Shown here one piece after another: positions 60,778 through 64,000 of a stretch of 64,000 nucleotides of DNA. Within the stretch, counting starts at the first letter, position 1; the number at the start of each line of letters is the position of its first letter. The notes below the pieces were generated by a model. That model was not told the DNA's origin, made no database searches, and saw nothing but the letters and a program-made list of their open reading frames with translations. Position numbers and translations under genes: made by a program. The DNA comes from Cololabis saira. Lineage: Eukaryota > Chordata > Actinopteri > Beloniformes > Belonidae. The stretch is taken from assembly GCF_033807715.1 (NCBI RefSeq), contig NC_084597.1, forward strand, positions 13,701,704 to 13,765,703. Direction: 5' to 3'.

Positions 60778-62085
60778 CTAAATAATAATACGCTTTATTA
60801 AGGACACAGGGTCCATAGCACAACAGACAACAGACAGAGGGTACAAAAAGGAAGGATAAAATCCACAGTAATCACATCATATTTACATAAAGGCTGATAC
60901 GCCAATGATTCCAGATTCTGGAAAAGAACCTGACTGAGCTCTGTGCAGGGTTAGTCAGTTTGAGAATTATATTGTTCCAGAGTCCGACAACCTGCACATA
61001 CATCTGTGCATCAGGTTACGCAGTACAGCAGTGCAGGTAGGCACACCGACACTGACAAACAGCTGACTTGCACTGCTCCAGCGTGGCACCTTGAGCAACA
61101 GCCTCATCCCATCATTGTAGGTTACATGAAGTTTCTGCATACTGGTCTTTTTATAGTGACGCCACAAGTGAGCAGTATACATGGGAGTACAATAGGCTCT
61201 AAAAAGTGCAGCCTTCACAGGTACAGAGCACACACCAAATTTGCGTACAAGTGTGTTCGCTTGCGCATACAATGCACGACGCTGTCTATAAATGTCCCTA
61301 TCATCAGACAGGTCGTCATTAAAAATAGTGTCCCAAGTATTTGATCTCATTGCACACTTTGAGGACAGTGCCAGACAAAAAGAAGTCAGGAAATGACAGT
61401 TTGCTGTCCTCTTTGGTCCTGATGATCATTATGTTGCTTTTTTTGCATTATAGAGAATGTCAAAGTCGAGGCCATATTGTGGGCAGACCCTCAGTAGCTG
61501 TTGAAGACCAGCACTATATGGTGAAAAAATAACTAAATCATCAGCGTACATCAGGTGGTTGATGATGGTGTTACCAACCACGCAGCCTGTACCACAATCA
61601 CTGAGCAGCTTGGATAAGTCATCCATATAAATATTGAATAAAAATGGAGATAAAATGCTGCCCTGTCTAACTCCATTGCATACTCCAAATGGAGCAGACA
61701 TAAAGTTTACCCCACTTTAACATGCATTGCCTGATGAGCATACCAGAAAATCTGAATCCTTAAAAGATACTTGCGGGAACACCTCTGCTGTGCAATTTAT
61801 AAAACAATTTTTCATGGTTTACACGATCAAAGGCTTTAGAGGCATCAATAAAACACAGAAACATTGTGGAATTATGCCTATTGTACAGATCTAAAATCTC
61901 CTTTAGAGCAAAAATACACATATCGGTCCCATGTCTAGGTTTGAAACCAAACTGGTTATCAGATGTGAAGAGAAACCGTTCTAGCCTATTCAGTAAGATC
62001 CTCTCCAGGAAAATGTAAAAACAAAATGTACTTCCCTTTGCAAGTTGCAATGAATCTCCAGTAATTTTGAGATAAGGTTGCAAGA
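60778..62085 (-). pseudogene. Non-LTR retrotransposon reverse transcriptase relic, minus strand
   Basis: Read right to left: ERILLNRLERFL, FGFKPRHGTDMCIFALKEI and CFIDASKAFDRVNHEKLF (motif A Asp, about 61815-61845); GVRQGSILSPFLFNIYMDDL (about 61620-61675); HLMYADDLVIFSPY (YADD, about 61525-61560). After frameshifts a C-terminal segment CSVPVKAALFRAYCTPMYTAHLW and SVGVPTCTAVLRNLM (about 60990-61235) follows, then a 3' tail with ccttaataaagcgtattatt near 60780. The clade is uncertain. 5'-truncated and frameshifted, so dead. It lies between ptger4 and ttc33. Confidence 0.85.
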
Positions 62086-63285
62086 GTCACCATAAGTGCT
62101 GAAGTTTGGGGGCTACACTCAGACTAAAGATAGTACCCCTCCTTGTAATCTTCCGTTTTAGTTTTAAATGAAAAATCAAAAGAAAAATCTGACTGTAGAG
62201 GGTCTTCCACAATGAAGCCAAAATGGCTGCTTTGATTGGATTTGAAAGGGTAAGCTGCAGTCAGGTGCTGCAAATCAGCAGCAGACTAAAACAGTGCCAG
62301 CAGGGAAAGACAAAAGCAATTCTCTCAAAAAAAAAACCAATTCCTGTGCTGCACATCGATGTGTAAAAGATTATAAAACAATTTCCAAGCAACTTGGATC
62401 ACTAAGCGTATGACAACACAGTTAAAAGAAGACTGAAGAAGTGCATTTTGTGTCGAGGAATCGCCAGGAGAAAACCTCTTTTGTCTGAAGAGAACATGGA
62501 AGCATGGCTGAAGTTTGTAAAACTGGACAGAAGGATCAAAAATACAAGAACCTGAGGTCTCAATGCCTGCAAACGTACCTCAGAATGGCTGAAGGGGAAA
62601 AGAAATAGGGTGGGAGAGGAGTCAAAAGGCACTAACTTCTGAAAGATATCAAACACACACACAAAAAAACCTCCACTCAACCAGTTAACAGGGAGAGACA
62701 ACATCAGGAGACTTAATTGACAAATGCTTATTCATTTTTATTCAATCATTGACATTTTGCTGAGTGTGCACAATCTTTTAAAGCAAAAAACCTGTATTTA
62801 TTTTCCTCATTCATTCACAATGACTCACCACAAGTCTAAAAGAGGAAGAGAAAGGTTGATATGCCTCCATAAATCATCTATATTTATGCTGGCACGTATT
62901 TTTCTGTACCCCAGTTGATATTTTACAGACCACTGATTCCATTCAATGTACTGTTTTCATGTGTGCAGTTACAAATAAAATGCCCGTTTTAAGATGAAAC
63001 ATTAGCTCAAGATGTACACTGGGTGTCTTCTCACATAAACATACTAGAGGACTGAAACTTGACTCTCAGACTGGTTTTTCTATCCTTCTGGTATCAAATC
63101 CAGTTCCAGCTCAATGAGTCAGAGCAGCTATAAAAAGTCAACATGCACCATTGCCACAATTAACATTAGCGTCTGGAATACACAACGAAGAAAACTCAAT
63201 TATTAAATATATATCTTGACTAAACTGACTCATCTTTGCCATTAAAATGATGGTTTTATGTTCTAATTCTGCACTCTCAGTGGTT
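62086..63285 (-). other. ttc33 3' UTR / flank
   Basis: Non-coding stretch between the ttc33 stop and a LINE relic. Minus-strand AATAAA (plus-strand tttatt) near 62797 and 62735 are candidate poly(A) signals. No other gene was recognised. Confidence 0.4.
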
Positions 63286-63735
63286 TCATAATAAAATGAA
63301 AAAATAATACCACTGACTCCTACAAAAAAAATGTAGCCAGGACAGTGAGTTCACACAGTTCAAACCCCTCTTGCTTTGACCAGATGATCTTTTGACGGCG
63401 TCACTGCGTCTTCTGATCCCTCTTCCCCCGCTCACTACGTTTCTCACATTCCCCTCGGTGTCGACGACCACGCTGGTCCTCTTCAGCTCCTCGTACTGCA
63501 TCTGTCGCTCTGCGACGGCCATGCAGGCCGCCAGCACTTCTTCTGACTCAAAGTCATAGTCCTGCTCCAGCTCAGGAGCGTTAAAGATCTTCTTTTCGGT
63601 CTCCTCTTCCTGCCTGTTCTTCTCCTTGGTTGCTAAATTCTGCTTCTGTAACGCCCATGCCCACTTCAGGTCCTCCTGCCACAAGGTGTTCTCTGATGGG
63701 CACAGGTGGATCGCCATCTGGAAGGACCTCACGGC
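63286..63735 (-). CDS. ttc33: Tetratricopeptide repeat protein 33, last coding exon (partial gene)
   Basis: Minus-strand exon of 149 codons plus TGA (63286-63288). Its acceptor is read on the minus strand as tgcatacag then GCCGTGAGG, phase 0, so the exon starts at 63735 and upstream exons lie beyond the right edge. It begins AVRSFQMAIHLCPSE, the end of a TPR helix pair, followed by the WQEDLKWAWALQ helix, a Glu/Lys-rich linker and the motif DYDFESEEVLAACMAVAE, a close match to the C-terminal signature I recall for TTC33. The last about 45 residues (basic GRGIRRRS...KRSSGQ, then a hydrophobic end) look lineage-specific, and the exact C-terminus is less certain. TTC33 is a small TPR protein of poorly defined function, so none is assigned. 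Its tail-to-tail position beside ptger4 agrees with the order I recall on human chromosome 5. Confidence 0.88.
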   Translation of the reverse strand, partial: AVRSFQMAIHLCPSENTLWQEDLKWAWALQKQNLATKEKNRQEEETEKKIFNAPELEQDYDFESEEVLAACMAVAERQMQYEELKRTSVVVDTEGNVRNVVSGGRGIRRRSDAVKRSSGQSKRGLNCVNSLSWLHFFCRSQWYYFFILL

Positions 63736-64000
63736 CTGTATGCAAAAAAACAAATCAATAGTTTATGCCTGTGCAAGATAGGGATGATTTATCACTATCT
63801 GCCTCAGCATGTGGAGCCAAAAGTCAGATTTTCTTCATGCGGTTTAGTGTTTTTCATTAAGAAGAGATCAGTTTTTCTTACTGAACTTTGGCCATTTTTA
63901 CAAACTGATGTCAGTCTTCAGATATGCCCATCTGAGGTCTGTAAAACTCTCAGTAAATTCAGTCAGACAAGGTGTTGGGGCTGACTGATGATCATACAAA
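63736..64000 (-). other. ttc33: ttc33 intron (partial)
   Basis: Minus-strand intron preceding the last ttc33 exon; the pyrimidine-rich tract and AG acceptor are at its left edge. No other feature was recognised up to the window end. Confidence 0.75.

Overview
This window is vertebrate nuclear DNA, almost certainly from a ray-finned (teleost) fish. It is AT-rich, has long introns and gene-poor spacers, and is packed with teleost-type transposable elements: L2-like and L1-like LINEs, hAT, Tc1/IS630-like and Harbinger-like miniature elements, and TTAA-flanked elements. No prokaryotic gene, CRISPR array, tRNA or rRNA was recognised.

Only two host genes are supported. The first is a prostaglandin E2 receptor EP4 gene (ptger4, + strand). 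It has two coding exons, 42487-43290 and 47030-47605, joined in phase 0 across a 3.7 kb intron to give a 459-residue seven-helix receptor. The second is the last coding exon of ttc33 (63286-63735, - strand), entering from the right edge. The two genes are convergent neighbours, as I recall for human 5p13, so the orthology call rests on both sequence and order. An upstream ORF overlapping the ptger4 start may matter for translation.

The 42 kb upstream of ptger4 contains no recognisable host gene. It is a mosaic of nested mobile elements. Left part (1-11 kb): TIR elements, some with a Harbinger-like MITE inside, a decayed L2 LINE, and TTAA elements. Middle (11-25 kb): a hAT MITE, a 50-bp tandem array, further TTAA elements, a dead Tc1 transposase and another hAT MITE. 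The block at 27.3-34.5 kb holds relatives of one IS630/Tc1-like DDE transposon: two near-identical composite elements, a large palindromic element with two inverted broken transposase copies, and an internally deleted copy. One composite has jumped into the terminal repeat of the palindrome, so insertion order can be read directly. At 34.5-42 kb there are microsatellites, a palindromic MITE and a hAT MITE split by an L1-type insertion.

Downstream of ptger4, a TTAA-flanked element (48.0-50.6 kb) carries two hAT elements inside it. Further hAT MITEs, LINE 3' ends and a reverse-transcriptase LINE relic fill the space up to ttc33. Three copies of one hAT MITE family (11.2, 49.6 and 59.1 kb) carry 1, 7 and 13 units of a 41-bp repeat, the clearest example here of a satellite growing inside a mobile element. 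All element calls rest on terminal repeats, target duplications and protein motifs read by eye; no database search was possible.
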